Below are positions 18,209 to 27,556 of a stretch of DNA of 64,000 bases, one piece after another. How positions within the stretch are numbered: the first letter of the stretch is position 1; each line of letters opens with the position of its first letter. The position numbers and the translations under genes are program-made. Location of the stretch: assembly GCF_024519315.1 (NCBI RefSeq), contig NZ_JANIIC010000001.1, positions 248,001 to 312,000 on the forward strand, given 5' to 3'. Source of the stretch: Streptomyces malaysiensis subsp. samsunensis. Lineage in GTDB: Bacteria; Actinomycetota; Actinomycetes; Streptomycetales; Streptomycetaceae. A model generated the notes under the pieces. The model saw only the letters and a list, made by a program, of their open reading frames with translations. It searched no databases and was not told the origin of the DNA.

Positions 18209-18733
18209 ATGGGCGACTCGCGGTCAGAGGTGTCAGAGGTGTCAGAGGTGGTGAACGAGCCCATCGACCCCGACACCGGACCGGCTCCGCCCGCCCGGCG
18301 CCACCCGTGGCGGGGGCAGGGTCCGGTGGTGGGCGTGGTGGCGGTGGGCGGCGCGCTCGGGGCGACGGCCCGGTACGGGGCGTCGCTGCTGTGGCCGACC
18401 CCGTCCGCCGCGTTCCCCTGGACAACGCTGCTGGTGAACGCGGTGGGCTGCGCGATCATCGGCGTCTTCCTGGTGCTGATCAGCGAGGTGTGGACGGCCC
18501 ACCGGCTGGTGCGGCCCTTCTTCGGCACCGGTGTACTCGGCGGCTTCACCACCTTCTCGACGTATGCCGTGGACTGCGCCCGGCTGGTCCAGGACGACCG
18601 TATCGCGATCGCCTTCGCCTATCTGGCGGGGACGCTCGTGGCGGCGATGGCGGCAGTGTGGGCCGCGGTGGCGGCGACCCGGCGCGCCCTCGGGGCGTAC
18701 GACGGCGGCCCCGCCGGAAGGGGAGTCCGGTGA
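18209..18733 (+). CDS. crcB: Fluoride exporter CrcB/Fluc subunit 1
   Basis: 174 residues from the ATG at 18209, with a hydrophilic N-terminal extension of about 45 residues rich in Ser/Glu/Pro. Four hydrophobic segments follow, with the family motifs [20 protein letters not shown] and [12 protein letters not shown] (the conserved Phe-box and Asn). The last codons overlap the DUF190 gene (GTGA). Family knowledge: Fluc channels are double-barrelled dimers, and paired crcB genes make heterodimers of opposite topology. Its partner gene lies two genes downstream. Confidence 0.88.
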   Translation: MGDSRSEVSEVSEVVNEPIDPDTGPAPPARRHPWRGQGPVVGVVAVGGALGATARYGASLLWPTPSAAFPWTTLLVNAVGCAIIGVFLVLISEVWTAHRLVRPFFGTGVLGGFTTFSTYAVDCARLVQDDRIAIAFAYLAGTLVAAMAAVWAAVAATRRALGAYDGGPAGRGVR

Positions 18734-19068
18734 CCACCGGCGAACCCGCGCTGCGGCTGACCGTCTTCGTCGGGGAGAACGACACCTGGCACCGCAAACC
18801 GCTGGCCGCCGAGATCGTGCACCGCGCCCATCGCGCGGGGCTCGCGGGGGCGAGCGTGTTCCGCGGCGTCGAGGGCTACGGCTCCTCGTCCCTGATCCAC
18901 ACCTCGCGGCTGCTGTCGCTCGGCGAGGATCTGCCCATGGCCATTGTGATGATCGATACGGAGGAGCGGGTGCGGTCCTTCCTGCCCGAGTTGGAGGAGA
19001 TCGTGGGCGACGGCCTGGTGGTGGTCGACCCGGTCGAGATCGTGCGCCCCCGGGGCCGGGCCCGGTGA
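18730..19068 (+). CDS. DUF190 family protein
   Basis: 112 residues from a GTG that overlaps the upstream crcB stop; its own stop overlaps the next crcB start. Sequence landmarks of DUF190: [40 protein letters not shown] and [14 protein letters not shown]. The fold is a PII-like ferredoxin fold. DUF190 genes recur beside crcB, and the strict overlap here suggests a cytosolic partner or regulator of fluoride export. The biochemical role is not established. Confidence 0.85.
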   Translation: MTTGEPALRLTVFVGENDTWHRKPLAAEIVHRAHRAGLAGASVFRGVEGYGSSSLIHTSRLLSLGEDLPMAIVMIDTEERVRSFLPELEEIVGDGLVVVDPVEIVRPRGRAR

Positions 19069-19439
19069 ACTGGCTGCTGGTGATCGCGGGCGGCATGGTC
19101 GGCGCCCCGCTGCGCTATCTCACCGACCGCGCGGTCCAGACCCGGCACGATTCGGTGTTCCCCTGGGGCACGTTCGTGGTCAATGTGACCGGCTGTCTGA
19201 TCCTGGGGCTGCTGACCGGCGCGGCGCTGGAGGGCGCGGCGTCGACACGGCTCCAACTGCTCCTGGGCACCGGGCTGTGCGGGGCGCTGACCACGTACTC
19301 GACGTTCTCGTACGAGACGCTGCGGCTGACCGAGGAGGGTGCCCGGCTCTTCGCCGTCGCGAACGTGGTGCTGAGCCTGGTGGCCGGGGTGGGCGCGGCC
19401 TTCGAGGGCGGTGCGCTGGCCCACGCGGTCTGGGGCTGA
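19065..19439 (+). CDS. crcB: Fluoride exporter CrcB/Fluc subunit 2
   Basis: 124 residues, GTG at 19065 overlapping the DUF190 stop. Four hydrophobic segments with [23 protein letters not shown] and [14 protein letters not shown]. The first subunit is longer and has an N-terminal extension. Together they probably form a heterodimeric fluoride channel. No fluoride riboswitch was recognised upstream of 18209. Confidence 0.88.
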   Translation: MNWLLVIAGGMVGAPLRYLTDRAVQTRHDSVFPWGTFVVNVTGCLILGLLTGAALEGAASTRLQLLLGTGLCGALTTYSTFSYETLRLTEEGARLFAVANVVLSLVAGVGAAFEGGALAHAVWG

Positions 19440-19505
19440 CGGCCGCGATCTGTGGCTGACGGCAGACCGGCGGCCTTACGGCCCGACGGCACGCCGGTGG
19501 CGGCC

Positions 19506-20441
19506 TTACGGCAGCAGCCGGGTCGTGGTCGGCGGCAGGCCGAACTCCCCGGCGGCGGCCGTCCGCAGATGCTCCAGCAGTACCCGGCGCAGCTCCCGCG
19601 CGGCCCGGGGCGGCGCGACGTCCTTACGGTGGGCGACGGCGATGGTCCGCCGCATGTCGTGGCCCGCGAACGGCGTGATCCGCAGCCCGGACCGAGCCGC
19701 CACCATCCCGGGCAGCACCGCGATGCCCAGCCCCGCCCGTACGAAGCCCAGCACCGCGTCCATCTCACCGCCCTCGACCGTGAAGGAGGGCTCGAACCCG
19801 GCCGCCCGACAGGCGGCGGTGGTGAATTCCCGCAGGTCGTATCCGCGCCGGAACATCACCATGGGACGGTCCCGCAGCTCCTCGACCTGGATCCGGCGGT
19901 GCCGGGTGGGCGGTGGCGAGGCGGGCGAGGAGGCCACCACCAGCTCCTCCCGCAGCAGTTCGGTGGCGGCGAGGGCGGGGGCCTGGCCGGGCAGCGGGGT
20001 GGTGATCAGCGCGAGGTCGAGTTCGCCCGCGGAGAGGGTGCGCACCAGGTCCTGGGAACCGCCCTCGTCCACGATGAGTTCGATGCCCGGGAACGCGTCG
20101 TGGAAACGGCGCAGCACATCGGGGACGAAGCTGGCGCACAGGCTCGGGGTGGCCCCCAGCCGCACCCGGCCGCGCCGCAGCTGGGCGACCTCCTGGACCT
20201 CGCGATGCGCGGTCTCGGTGTCGGCGAGGATCTGGCGGGCCAGGGGCAGCAGCGCCTCCCCCGCGTCGGTGAGCGCGATATTGCCGCGCGCCCGGTGGAA
20301 GAGATCGGCTCCCAGCTCCCGCTCCAGGGCCCGGATCTGCTGGGACAGCGAGGGCTGTGCGACATGCAGAAGCTCCGCGGCACGGGTGAAATGCCGGGTC
20401 TCGGCGACGGTGGCGAAATAACGCAGCTGCTGCAACTGCAC
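19506..20441 (-). CDS. LysR-family transcriptional regulator
   Basis: 311 residues from a GTG at 20441, which begins the canonical LQQLRYFATVAE. The winged helix (HFTRAAELLHVAQPSLSQQIRALERELGADLF) fills residues 15-58. The rest is the two-lobed periplasmic-binding-like effector domain, opening RVRLGATPSLCASFVPDVL. It is convergent with the crcB operon and divergent from nothing obvious, so its target cannot be read from context. It lies 158 bp from the end of the sulfotransferase gene, transcribed in the same direction. Confidence 0.88.
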   Translation of the reverse strand: MQLQQLRYFATVAETRHFTRAAELLHVAQPSLSQQIRALERELGADLFHRARGNIALTDAGEALLPLARQILADTETAHREVQEVAQLRRGRVRLGATPSLCASFVPDVLRRFHDAFPGIELIVDEGGSQDLVRTLSAGELDLALITTPLPGQAPALAATELLREELVVASSPASPPPTRHRRIQVEELRDRPMVMFRRGYDLREFTTAACRAAGFEPSFTVEGGEMDAVLGFVRAGLGIAVLPGMVAARSGLRITPFAGHDMRRTIAVAHRKDVAPPRAARELRRVLLEHLRTAAAGEFGLPPTTTRLLP

Positions 20442-20599
20442 GCCATCATGATAGGCGCCGGCTATGGAAGTCGGCCACGTCATCTCTGCGGCGCATCGAC
20501 GGGCAAGCTGGAGTGTCGGGGGTGCCCCGGAGGGCGAAGAGCGCCACCCGGCGACCGGTCTTTCGACAAGGCTGCCGCCGCCGGGTGACGATGTGCGCC

Positions 20600-21643
20600 C
20601 TACGGGTGAGCGGCCAGCGCCAGCATCCCCGGCTTGCAGGATTCGAGCAGGGCGGCCGACTCCTCATCGGACAGCTCCTGCGCGGCGCCGCGCCGATCGC
20701 CGTCGAGAAGTGCCGTGGACGCGTCCACCCAGTCGCGGGGCGAGCCCACGCCGATGAATTCGGCGAGCCGGGTCAGCTCCTTCTCCGGCTCTTCCAGAAG
20801 GGTCTCGTACGACAGCGCGGTGCGCTGTGCCGCCGGGACGGCCTCCAGCCTCCGCAGGCCATCTTCGATCATCCTGGACCACAGGCCGCCGAACGCGGGG
20901 AGCGGGATGGGGCGGTCCATCACCAGGGCCGGGTCCCATTCGTCGCCCAGCAGCGGAGCGAGGTCGGGCGGCAGCTGAGCCGCGTGCTCCGGGGTCAGCT
21001 CGAACGGCGACTCCAGGCCGCAGCGGATGGCCATCTCCCACCCCAGCGGGAGCATCCGGAAGCTGATGTGCCGGCTCATGGAGACGGCACAGTCCGGGCC
21101 TTCGCGGTAGAGATGCACGAAGCGCGCCTCGGGGAAGGCGCGGTGCATATCCGTCACCCGGCCGAGGGACATACCGCTCCGCTCGACGACGGCCCCGGGA
21201 TTGCCGAACCGTGCGGCGAGGGTGGCGAAGAACGCCGCCCAATGGTCCGCCGGACGGCGCGTGGGCCAGGAGGCGACCTCGGACTCCAATTCGTCGAAGA
21301 CCGTGTCCGGGTCGTCGGTCAGGTGAGGCAGCGTCATGACGCTGACGGCGGGGATACCGGTGGTCCTGGCGTCGAACCGCCGCTTGGGCAGCCGGTGATA
21401 GAGGAACTCGGGGGGGATGGCCCCCTTCTTGATCAAGGAATTGGTGGCCGCGTTGGGCCGGGACAGATATCCCCAGAACTCCGGGCCGCTCAGCGGAGCC
21501 TCGGCCAGCGCTTTCGAATCGGGAATGCTGGCGAACAATTCATTGACGCTGAGAACATCCGGATGAAGATTGATGACTTGGGACAAAGCCGTCGAACCGC
21601 ACCGGCCGGTGCCGACGACGAATGTCAACTTCTGATTGAGCAC
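20600..21643 (-). CDS. PAPS-dependent sulfotransferase
   Basis: 347 residues from GTG 21643; GGAGG at 21653-21657 gives 9 bases of spacing, whereas a GTG at 21649 would be too close. The 5'-phosphosulfate loop VVGTGRCGSTALSQ lies at residues 9-22. The 3'-phosphate element is RFVHLYREGPDCAVSMSRH, preceded by VVERSGMS. The overall layout is the bacterial aryl/alkyl sulfotransferase family acting on hydroxyls. It is divergent from the LuxR activator gene, at the edge of the polyketide cluster. Sulfated linear polyenes such as clethramycin are known, so tailoring of the polyketide is a reasonable inference; the acceptor is not known. Confidence 0.8.
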   Translation of the reverse strand: MLNQKLTFVVGTGRCGSTALSQVINLHPDVLSVNELFASIPDSKALAEAPLSGPEFWGYLSRPNAATNSLIKKGAIPPEFLYHRLPKRRFDARTTGIPAVSVMTLPHLTDDPDTVFDELESEVASWPTRRPADHWAAFFATLAARFGNPGAVVERSGMSLGRVTDMHRAFPEARFVHLYREGPDCAVSMSRHISFRMLPLGWEMAIRCGLESPFELTPEHAAQLPPDLAPLLGDEWDPALVMDRPIPLPAFGGLWSRMIEDGLRRLEAVPAAQRTALSYETLLEEPEKELTRLAEFIGVGSPRDWVDASTALLDGDRRGAAQELSDEESAALLESCKPGMLALAAHP

Positions 21644-22257
21644 GCGCACTTTCCTCCCGTTTGATCGGACAACTAGTCGTTTCCCTAGTGGCCCATGACA
21701 CACCACATCGCGTCGCGGCGATGTTAATAGACGCCTTGAAGCGACGCCCACCCGTCATCGAACAGGAGGAACGCACAAGGCAGGGCACCCGGGAGTGGAC
21801 TCACCGCTCCAGAGTTTCCGACACTTTTGCGCAACTTTCACATCCAAGAGCGCCGTTGCCCTTGCCACACCTCGTCTGACCAGCGACGGAGCCTCGATCC
21901 GAGGGGCCACCAGGCTTCACAACTCGGCTACCACACCGTGACCTAAAAATCGAACAAAATCAGCTGTGGCCAGATGGTCATCTTTTCGCATCAACGGCAC
22001 TGCTAGAGTGCACATCCACCCCATACCCGTGATCCAGGCTTGGTAAGCCCCAAGTCCCACCGGGCGGGGCCGAGAACACCCAACATGACACAGAGCAGCC
22101 ATGCCGCCGCAGAGGGTGCGGTAACGGAGGGAATCGGGGGCACTGGAGCGGCAAGGTATTTGACTAGCGGGACGGTGCGTTAAGAGGTGCGCCATGCACG
22201 GTGATGTGCTTTCACCACCTCTGAACATCGCGTGAATTCGGGGAAGGTGTTTCGTAC
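21644..22257. promoter_or_regulatory. Divergent promoter region: sulfotransferase / LuxR activator
   Basis: 614 bp without a gene. It is less GC-rich than its surroundings (for example around 21940-21975, with runs of A). Small inverted repeats occur at 21673-21688 (actag...ctagt, near the sulfotransferase start) and at 22037-22053 (cttgg...ccaag). These are candidate regulator sites only. The long leader before the activator gene suggests complex control of the cluster. Confidence 0.4.
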
Positions 22258-25062
22258 GTGTTGGTGGAGCGCGATCAGGAGATAGAGCGCCTCAATCGTC
22301 TCCTCTTCGAGGGCGCCCGGGAGGGAAGCCGACTCGCCGTCATCAGCGGTGCCGTGACGTCGGGAAAGACAGCACTTCTGCACACACTGACGGATGCCGC
22401 GGGCGCGCGGGGTACCCGGGCGCTGGCCGCGGTGGCCTCCACCTCGGAGCAGGCATTCCCGTACGCCGTACTCGACCAGCTCTATCAGGGCATGCCGGCA
22501 CACCTCCGGCGCGCCCGGCCGCGGCCTGGTCTCCAGACGCCGCCGCATCCCCATGGCCCGGACCAAGTCGACCTCCCGGTCCTCCAGGAGTTCCACCGCG
22601 CACTCGACGAACTGACCGATGAATCCCCGCTGCTGATCGCGATCGACGACGTCCAGTTCGCCGATCTGCCGTCGCTGCGGTGTCTGGCGTATGTCATCCG
22701 CCGATGTCGCTCCGAGGCGCTGTCCGTCGTGGTGAGCCGCGGGTCGCTGACCGGGGCCACCGCCCCGGCGCTGGACGAGCTGCTGCACACGCCGAAGGTG
22801 TGCCATGTGCGGCTCGCCCCCCTTACCGTCGCGGGCGTCACCGCACTGCTGACCGAGGAATTGGGCGCCGAGGAGGCCGAGCGCCACGCCGCCGAGTTCC
22901 ACGACATGACGGGCGGCAACCTCCTGCTGCTCCGTGGCCTCCTGGACGACCGGTTCTCCCGGCTCGCCCGGGGCCCCCGCCACACCACACCGGGCTCCCC
23001 GGTGGCCGGGGAGTTGTTCCGGCAGGCCGCACTGTCCTGCGTATACCGCGGCGGCCCGGCCCACCGCCGGGTGGCCCATGGCATCGCGCTGCTGGGTGAC
23101 GCCACGTCCGTTCCCTTGCTGAGCAGGCTGATCGGGGCCGAGGAGCGGCTGGTACGGCGGTCCGTCGCGACGCTCACCGAAGTGGGGATCCTGCACGACG
23201 CGCACTTCCGCAGCGACGCGGTGCGCACCGCGCTGCTGGACGATCTGGAGACGGACGAGCTCGGCCCGCTGCACCACCGGGCCGCCCGGCTGCTGCACGA
23301 GGAGGGCGCCGACCCCGTCGACGTGGCCCGCCATCTGCTCAGCCACGAGGTGTCCGAGCCGGTCGAGGAGTGGATTCCGCAGGCACTGCGCGACGCCGCC
23401 CAGCACGCGATCGCCGCCGACCGCAGGGAACTGGCGATGAGCTGCCTGCAAATGGCCGACCGGTGCAGCACCGATGAACGCGAAGGGCTCGTCCTCCAGG
23501 CGACCATGGTGCAGGCCATGTGGCCGTTCAACCCGCTCACCCAGATGCGGCGGCTCCAGTCGCTGGCCGGTCCGGCCGGCAGCGGCCTGCTGCCGACGCC
23601 GCACGCCCTGCATGTGATCATCGGGCTGCTGGGGTTCGGACGGATGGGCGAGGCGGCCGCCGCCCTCGAACAGGTCAGCCGGGCCGCCGCCGAGAACCCG
23701 AGCGCCGAGCTCGACACAGGTCTGCGGAGCATCGGGCTGGCGCTCTCCTCCACCTACCCCGACCACCCCGAACTGCGGCCCTTCCAGCACCGGGGAGAGC
23801 TCATCGGCCCGTGGGACGACGATGCCCCGTCGCCGGACCGGGCTCCCGAGCCGCCGCTGCTCACCGCGCTCCGGGCGCTGCGCACCGTGCTGAGCCGGGG
23901 CGCCGACGGAGGCGCCGTACGGGCCGCCGAGCGGGTGCTGGAGACCGTCCAGTTCTCCGACCGGACGGTGCTGACGGCGCACGCCGCGCTCCAGACACTG
24001 GTGTACGCGGACCGCCACGCCATCGCCACCCTCTGGTGCGATCGGCTGATCGAGCGGACGTCGGAGCGCGGCGCGAAGGCGCTGCTGGCCTACTTCTGCG
24101 TGTTGCGGGCCCAGATCGCGCTGCGTACCGGACAGCTGCGGGACACCGTCCGGTACGCCGATCGGGCGCTGGAGGAGCTTCCGGCACGCGGCTGGGGAGT
24201 CGCGGTCGGCATGCCGCTCGGGATGCTGATCAACGCGCACACGGCGATGGGCAACCATGACACGGTGGCCGAACTCCTGGCCCGGCCGGTACCGGAGGGG
24301 GTGCACCGGAACCGCTTCGGGCTGCACCACCTCTACGCGCGGGCCCGGCATCAGCTGGCCACCGGCCGTCAGCACGCGGCCCTCACCGACTTCCGCGCGT
24401 GCGGCGAGAAGCTGGCCGCCTGGGGCATGGACTCGTCCGCCGCCCCGGCCTGGCGGCTCGGCGCCGCGGAGACCTGGCTGACCCTGAACAGCCATGAGCG
24501 GGCGGCGCGGCTGGCGGAGGAGCAGTTGGAGCTGGCCGGGGAGGCCCCCTCCCGCACCCGTGGCGCGGCCCTGCGCGTCCTGGCCGCCACCCGGCCGCCG
24601 GCCGAGCGGCCCGCCCTGCTCGAAGAGGCGGTGGAGGTGCTCCGGGCGAGCGGCGGCTGGTACGAGATGGCGCGGGCGCTGGCGGATCTCGCCGACACCC
24701 ACAAGCAACTCGGCGATCCGGACAGCGGCCGGCTGATGACCCGCCGGGCCCTGTGGCTCGCGGACAGCTGCGGCGCCGAGGAGCTGTCCCGCTCGCTGCA
24801 GCGGACTCCGGGACGCTCCGCCCTGTCGGAGGCGGCCCGCGGCAGCGAGGACACCACGGCGTTCTCCGAACTGTCCGACGCCGAGAACCGGGTGGCTTCC
24901 CTCGCCGCCTCGGGCTACACCAACCGGGAGATCGCCGCCAAGCTCTACATCACCATCTCCACGGTGGAGCAGCACCTCACCCGGGTCTACCGGAAGATCA
25001 ACATCAGCCAGCGCCGGGAGCTGCCCGCGAGCCTGGATTTCGATGTCGCCTACACCGCCTGA
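22258..25062 (+). CDS. LAL-type LuxR transcriptional activator (cluster regulator)
   Basis: 934 residues from a GTG at 22258 (GGGAAGG about 10 bases upstream). The N-terminal ATPase has Walker A GAVTSGKT at 31-38 and Walker B LLIAIDDVQ near 125. A long TPR-like helical middle follows. The C-terminal LuxR helix-turn-helix is LSDAENRVASLAASGYTNREIAAKLYITISTVEQHL. Large ATP-binding LuxR regulators are the usual pathway activators of macrolide and polyene clusters. The gene is 55 bp upstream of the monooxygenase gene in the same direction, so the two are probably co-transcribed. Confidence 0.9.
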   Translation: MLVERDQEIERLNRLLFEGAREGSRLAVISGAVTSGKTALLHTLTDAAGARGTRALAAVASTSEQAFPYAVLDQLYQGMPAHLRRARPRPGLQTPPHPHGPDQVDLPVLQEFHRALDELTDESPLLIAIDDVQFADLPSLRCLAYVIRRCRSEALSVVVSRGSLTGATAPALDELLHTPKVCHVRLAPLTVAGVTALLTEELGAEEAERHAAEFHDMTGGNLLLLRGLLDDRFSRLARGPRHTTPGSPVAGELFRQAALSCVYRGGPAHRRVAHGIALLGDATSVPLLSRLIGAEERLVRRSVATLTEVGILHDAHFRSDAVRTALLDDLETDELGPLHHRAARLLHEEGADPVDVARHLLSHEVSEPVEEWIPQALRDAAQHAIAADRRELAMSCLQMADRCSTDEREGLVLQATMVQAMWPFNPLTQMRRLQSLAGPAGSGLLPTPHALHVIIGLLGFGRMGEAAAALEQVSRAAAENPSAELDTGLRSIGLALSSTYPDHPELRPFQHRGELIGPWDDDAPSPDRAPEPPLLTALRALRTVLSRGADGGAVRAAERVLETVQFSDRTVLTAHAALQTLVYADRHAIATLWCDRLIERTSERGAKALLAYFCVLRAQIALRTGQLRDTVRYADRALEELPARGWGVAVGMPLGMLINAHTAMGNHDTVAELLARPVPEGVHRNRFGLHHLYARARHQLATGRQHAALTDFRACGEKLAAWGMDSSAAPAWRLGAAETWLTLNSHERAARLAEEQLELAGEAPSRTRGAALRVLAATRPPAERPALLEEAVEVLRASGGWYEMARALADLADTHKQLGDPDSGRLMTRRALWLADSCGAEELSRSLQRTPGRSALSEAARGSEDTTAFSELSDAENRVASLAASGYTNREIAAKLYITISTVEQHLTRVYRKINISQRRELPASLDFDVAYTA

Positions 25063-25117
25063 TATCCACACCGCCTGGAATCCCCGCGATACCGCTCGGC
25101 CCCAAGAGGTTCACGCC

Positions 25118-26776
25118 ATGACGTCCGCGACCGCGGCTGCCACGACGATGCTGGTGCCCGACTTTCCTTTCTCCTACGACAGGTGGCTGAGTCATCCGGC
25201 CGGGCTCGGCACCCTGCCGAGCGCGGTACACGGAACCGAAGTCGCGGTCATCGGCGGCGGAATGTCCGGACTCACCGCGGCATATGAGCTTCTGCGCCTG
25301 GGACTCCGTCCGGTTCTCTACGAAGCGGAGCAATTGGGCGGCCGGATGCGTTCCACGCCCTTTCCCGGGAATCCTGAATACACGGCGGAAATGGGCGCCA
25401 TGCGCTTTCCCGTCGCCGCCCGTTCACTGTTCCACTACATCGGGCTGCTGGGCCTGCGCACCCGCCCCTTTCCCAATCCGCTGGCACCGGCCGCCCCGAG
25501 CACGCTGATCGACCTGGGCGGCGCCCAGGACCGGGCGCGCACCCCCGATGAACTCCCGGACGTCTACCAGGAGGTCGCCGACGCCTGGGACAAGGCGCTC
25601 CAGGAGCGGGCCGAGCTGGCCACGCTGCGGGACGCCATCCAGCGGCGGGACGTGACCACGCTCAAGACCGTGTGGAACCGGCTGGTCAGGGAGTTCGACG
25701 ACCAGTCCTTCTACGGCTTCCTCGCCACCTCCCCCACCTTCCAGTCGTTCCGCCACCGGGAGATCTTCGGTCAGGTCGGCTTCGGCACCGGCGGCTGGGA
25801 CACCGACTTCCCCAACTCGGTGCTGGAGATCCTGCGCGTGGTGGTCACCGAGGCCGACGACCATCAGGTGGGCATCGTCGGCGGCTCCTCACGGATACCG
25901 CGCGGGCTGTGGGAGCACGCGCCGGACACGCTCGCGCACTGGCCGCGGGGCACCACGCTGGCGTCGCTGCACGGCGGCCGGCCGGGACCCGCGGTGACCC
26001 GGCTGCGGCGGACGGCGGCCGGTATCCGGGTGGCGGACGAGAGGGGCGCGGAGCGCGAGTTCCCCGCGGTGGTCTTCACCCCGCATGTGTGGACGCTGCT
26101 GAACCGGATCGACTGCGACCCCGCACTGTTGTCCACACCCCTGTGGACGGCGGTCGAGCGCACCCACTACATGGGCGCGTCCAAGCTGTTCGTCCTGGTC
26201 GACCGGCCGTTCTGGCGGGACACCGACCCTGCGACCGGCCAGGACGCGATGAGCATGACGCTCACCGACCGGATGCCGCGCGGGATCTATCTGTTCGAAG
26301 ACGGGCCGGACCGGCCCGGGGTGATGTGCCTGTCGTACACCTGGAACGACGACTCGCTGAAGTTCGCCACCCTCTCGGCCGAGGAGCGGCTGGAGCTGCT
26401 GCTGACCAAGCTGGCCACCATCTATCCGGACGTCGACATCCGCTCGCACATCATCTCGGGGCCGCTGACCGTCACCTGGGAGACCGAGCCCCGCTTCATG
26501 GGGGCCTTCAAGAACAATCTGCCCGGCCAGTACCGCTACCAGCGGCGGCTGTTCACCCAGTTCATGCAGGGCGGGATGGAGCCTGAGCAGCGCGGGCTCT
26601 TCCTGTGCGGGGACGATGTCTCCTGGACGGCGGGGTTCGCCGAGGGGGCGGTGACCACGGCGCTGAACGCGGTGTGGGGGGTGGTCAACCACCTGGGCGG
26701 CGCCACCCATCCGGACAATCCGGGCCCGGGGGACCTCTTCGACTCCCTTGCGCCGCTGGAGCTTCCTTACGGGTGA
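25118..26776 (+). CDS. FAD-dependent amino-acid 2-monooxygenase, probable arginine monooxygenase
   Basis: 552 residues from ATG 25118. The FAD fold begins EVAVIGGGMSGLTAAYELL (GGGMSG at 46-51) and continues YEAEQLGGRMRS. The second flavin contact is near the C-terminus, LFLCGDDVSWTAGFAEGAV. The length and layout are those of the tryptophan/lysine 2-monooxygenase branch, which oxidatively decarboxylates an amino acid to its amide. In azalomycin F-type clusters such an enzyme converts arginine to 4-guanidinobutyramide, which primes the PKS. The neighbouring acyl-CoA ligase and discrete acyltransferase support that role. The amidase that should follow is not found in this window. Specificity for arginine is inferred. 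Confidence 0.78.
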   Translation: MTSATAAATTMLVPDFPFSYDRWLSHPAGLGTLPSAVHGTEVAVIGGGMSGLTAAYELLRLGLRPVLYEAEQLGGRMRSTPFPGNPEYTAEMGAMRFPVAARSLFHYIGLLGLRTRPFPNPLAPAAPSTLIDLGGAQDRARTPDELPDVYQEVADAWDKALQERAELATLRDAIQRRDVTTLKTVWNRLVREFDDQSFYGFLATSPTFQSFRHREIFGQVGFGTGGWDTDFPNSVLEILRVVVTEADDHQVGIVGGSSRIPRGLWEHAPDTLAHWPRGTTLASLHGGRPGPAVTRLRRTAAGIRVADERGAEREFPAVVFTPHVWTLLNRIDCDPALLSTPLWTAVERTHYMGASKLFVLVDRPFWRDTDPATGQDAMSMTLTDRMPRGIYLFEDGPDRPGVMCLSYTWNDDSLKFATLSAEERLELLLTKLATIYPDVDIRSHIISGPLTVTWETEPRFMGAFKNNLPGQYRYQRRLFTQFMQGGMEPEQRGLFLCGDDVSWTAGFAEGAVTTALNAVWGVVNHLGGATHPDNPGPGDLFDSLAPLELPYG

Positions 26777-26795
26777 CGGGCGCGGAAGAACACGT

Positions 26796-26835
26796 AAGCG
26801 GGGGGAGCCGGTGCGCGACACCGGCTCCCCCGCTT
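26796..26835 (+). terminator. Strong hairpin after monooxygenase gene
   Basis: aagcggggggagccggtg pairs with caccggctcccccgctt (one bulged base) around a five-base loop, 19 bp past the stop codon. It has no U-run, as is usual in Streptomyces terminators. Confidence 0.8.
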
Positions 26836-26848
26836 GACGTGGGCCTTA

Positions 26849-27549
26849 GACCGTGTCCTATGTGGTGAGGCGGACGAGTCGCTTGTAGCAGCAGATGGCT
26901 GCGGCAAGTCCGAGAAAGGCCAGGTAGTTGCGGGGATCGCGCTCGTAGCGGGGACTGAGCCTGCGGTAGCCGGACAGCCATGACATCGTCCGCTCGATCA
27001 CCCGCCTGCGACGGCCCAGCCGTTCGCTGGACTCGATGCCTTTGCGGGCGATACGGACTCCGATGCGCTTGCCGCGTAACCATTTGCGCAGGTCGGGCCG
27101 GTCATAGGCGTTGTCCGCGTGCAGGCGCCGGGGCTCGAAGCAGCGGCCGCGGTCCGGGTCGTGTCTCGTTTGGTGACCCGCCACCATGGGCTTCAGCCCT
27201 TCGCTGTCGTGGGTGTTGCCGCCCGAGACGCCGACGACCAGGGGCAGTCCGTTCGCGTCCGACAGGATGTGCATCTTGGAACCCGGCTTGCCTCGGTCCA
27301 CGGGCCTCGGGCCTGTGTGTTCGCCCCCTTTTTCGCCCTGACGTGGGCAGTATCGAGGACGACGCGGGTGACGTCGATGAGGCCGGCGTCGTCGAGCCGG
27401 TGCAGGACCGCTTCGTGGAGGCGGCCCCATACGCCGGCTCTGGACCAGATGAGGAACCGGCGATGGGCCGTGGACTTCGAGACGCCGAAGCAGGGCGGCA
27501 ACGCCCGCCACGCACAGCCGCTGACCAGTACGTAGCATAGGACACGGTC
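26849..27549. mobile_element. IS5-family insertion sequence, internally deleted copy
   Basis: The perfect 14-bp terminal inverted repeat gaccgtgtcctatg / cataggacacggtc bounds 701 bp, flanked on both sides by a TA target duplication. Inside is a leftward transposase frame that lacks its first part (see next entry). The element lies in the spacer between the convergent monooxygenase and acyl-CoA ligase genes and disrupts neither. Confidence 0.88.
26858..27535 (-). pseudogene. IS5-family transposase, 5'-truncated, two frames
   Basis: Reading leftward from the right terminal repeat, the frame opens inside the transposase at YVLVSGCAWRALPPCFGVS and runs through FLIWSRAGVWGRLHEAVL and VVLDTAHVRAKKG. 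It then shifts at an AAAAAGGGGG slippery run near 27330-27340 into GKPGSKMHILSD, LHADNAYDRPDLRKWL (DDE aspartate region) and RRRRVIERTMSWLSGYRRL (the C-terminal Glu). The A/G run is the expected programmed-frameshift site of this IS group, so the shift itself is normal. The missing N-terminal ~60 codons are not: no start codon or DNA-binding region remains, so this copy cannot make transposase. Confidence 0.8.
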
Positions 27550-27556
27550 TAAAGCC

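Noticed and set aside
22180..25071. Minus-strand 963-codon frame opposite the LuxR activator
   Set aside because: Low-complexity composition and no motifs; the plus strand has Walker and LuxR motifs.
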